Source: Candidatus Brocadiaceae bacterium S225
Lineage (GTDB): Bacteria > Planctomycetota > Brocadiia > Brocadiales > Scalinduaceae
Direction: 5' to 3'
Assembly: GCA_007859995.1 (NCBI GenBank)
Contig: SMSL01000002.1
Span: 186,001 to 250,000 of the forward strand
Length of the DNA: 64,000 nt
The position numbers were made by a program, and so were the translations under genes. This document shows positions 63,196-64,000 of this stretch, piece by piece (positions within the stretch are counted from its first letter, which is position 1; every line of letters starts with the position of its first letter). The notes under the pieces are model-generated. The model was given only the letters and a program-made list of their open reading frames with translations, had not been told where the DNA came from and did no database searches.

Positions 63196-63933
63196 ATGGA
63201 TAGATTTTTAACAATTCGGTCGTTAATCATAATTTTCCCATGTAACGCGTTTTTAATTGCCTTCTATTTTCTCCTGTTTAGTAGTTTCGCTAAAGAAACT
63301 CAACAGTGGGTAGTGCCTTCTAACATATTTCAGCATTTAATACATTTTTTGCGTAATTCCGAAACCGGTTATATACCGGTCCTGTTAGGTACCGGAGCCG
63401 GATTTACGATCCTTTCATGGTATTTGGTAAGCCTTTTTGGAAGTCGACTTATACAAACAGATCAAATAAAGAGAACAACAGTGACAACACCAAAAGTTTC
63501 AAAAAAGGAGGAGAAGCGCTCTTTGTCTGAGAACCTCTCTTCCAAAAACTTACAGAATGCGAGTCTGCAGACACTGGTCGTATTACAAAGGAAGGGAAGG
63601 TTGATTGATTTCTTGCAAGAGAACCTTAGCGAATATGATGACGCTCAGATCGGGGCAGCAGTGAGAAGCATTCATTCCGGATGCAAGGAAACTTTATCGA
63701 AATACATTGATTTAAAACCAATTTTCAAAGATGAAGAGGGTAAAGAGGTGACTGTGGACGAGGGTTTTGATTCCAGAGCAATACAATTAACCGGCAACGT
63801 AAAGGGTAATCCTCCTTTTAAGGGAATTCTCAGACACCGTGGGTGGCGTGCGGTAAGGGTTCAGATGCCTCAGCTTACATCTCAAGAAGAAGGAAACAAC
63901 ATCCTGGCTCCCGCTGAAATAGAGATACTTTAA
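63196..63933 (+). CDS. DUF2760 family membrane-anchored protein
   Basis: 245 residues with two hydrophobic segments at the N-terminus (about 8-30 and 55-80), a low-complexity basic linker, then a DUF2760-like domain (SLQTLVVLQRKGRLIDFLQENLSEYDDAQIGAAVRSIHSGCKETLSKYI...ILRHRGWRAVRVQMP). Such genes commonly lie beside Hsp70-family genes; the window ends 67 bp after the stop, so the neighbour cannot be checked. RBS TAGGAGGAG. Confidence 0.88.
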   Translation: MDRFLTIRSLIIIFPCNAFLIAFYFLLFSSFAKETQQWVVPSNIFQHLIHFLRNSETGYIPVLLGTGAGFTILSWYLVSLFGSRLIQTDQIKRTTVTTPKVSKKEEKRSLSENLSSKNLQNASLQTLVVLQRKGRLIDFLQENLSEYDDAQIGAAVRSIHSGCKETLSKYIDLKPIFKDEEGKEVTVDEGFDSRAIQLTGNVKGNPPFKGILRHRGWRAVRVQMPQLTSQEEGNNILAPAEIEIL

Positions 63934-64000
63934 AGAATCTCTGCAGGAGGGAATGTACCCAGTTGTGGTAGTGTGTCTGTCTGTAGGGGCACGACGCCTC

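Noticed and set aside
63984..64000. GTAGGGGCACGACGCC-like text at the end, possibly half of a known hairpin repeat
   Set aside because: The window ends before a partner arm could be seen.
1..64000. CRISPR arrays, tRNA and rRNA genes
   Set aside because: I looked for regularly spaced direct repeats and for tRNA-like cloverleaf or rRNA signatures and found none; a covariance search was not possible, so an isolated tRNA cannot be fully excluded.

Overview
The window looks like a piece of chromosome from an anammox planctomycete (order Brocadiales, most likely Candidatus Scalindua or a close relative). The key evidence is a soluble octaheme hydroxylamine oxidoreductase-family protein at 55275-56972 (minus strand), with eight haem-binding motifs including one CX4CH and no C-terminal membrane anchor. 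Supporting signs are a K+-dependent-type membrane pyrophosphatase, a PEP-CTERM tail fragment, many two-component/sigma-54 regulators, AT-rich DNA and many short dispersed repeats. The genus assignment is inference from protein resemblance; no 16S gene is present.

Layout. 1-3.7 kb: minus-strand run of M50 protease, mnmA and an alanine/Na+ symporter with an unusual insert. 4-6 kb: sigma-54 response regulator bracketed by palindromic repeats. 6.8-8.6 kb: small membrane protein and argG. 8.6-13.6 kb: minus-strand accessory stretch (SYLF protein, GNAT, several unknowns, a haem c lipoprotein) that also holds an asnA remnant and a methyltransferase remnant. 14.3-18.5 kb: MYG1-like, uracil-DNA-glycosylase-like and GumN-like proteins, then a winged-helix regulator and a broken copy of it. 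18.5-21.8 kb: truncated transposase whose first codons lie in a double-hairpin repeat, then a large polyferredoxin fusion. 21.9-29.6 kb: housekeeping block (rpsO-pnp, a kinase/sigma-54 regulator pair, ricT-like, metG). 29.7-37.3 kb: FGE-like protein, HtrA protease, SMR transporter, an enolase-superfamily racemase/OSB synthase with an apparent AUU start, vapBC, a KamA-family enzyme, a COG3375-type acetyltransferase. 37.5-39.7 kb: a glutamate-dehydrogenase-like/glutamate-racemase-like fusion. 39.7-42.9 kb: an SOS cassette (lexA, a DUF6504-like small protein, a DUF2971 protein, dinB) with a LexA box. 43.9-49.4 kb: ABC-2 exporter, a helical-repeat protein and the membrane pyrophosphatase in one probable operon. 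49.6-54.9 kb: rsfS, SSS symporter, Rsm22-like, a spermidine-synthase-like protein, folD. 55.2-58.9 kb: the octaheme enzyme and a divergent SorC-family regulator. 59-64 kb: folK-lptF/G, a YhcG-type nuclease, a decayed restriction gene, PhnA-like and DUF2760 proteins.

How the parts may fit together. The octaheme protein belongs to nitrogen energy metabolism in the anammoxosome. The membrane pyrophosphatase could help energise a membrane. The enolase-superfamily enzyme, the COG3375 acetyltransferase, the racemase fusion and the KamA enzyme lie within about 7 kb and suggest amino-acid isomer/stereochemistry metabolism. lexA-dinB is a damage-response unit.

Strongest leads for novelty: the dehydrogenase-racemase fusion, the polyferredoxin-DUF6599 fusion, the hook-domain-like insert in a symporter, the SorC regulator facing the octaheme gene, and two repeat families (one with compensatory stem changes, one apparently interrupting a gene).
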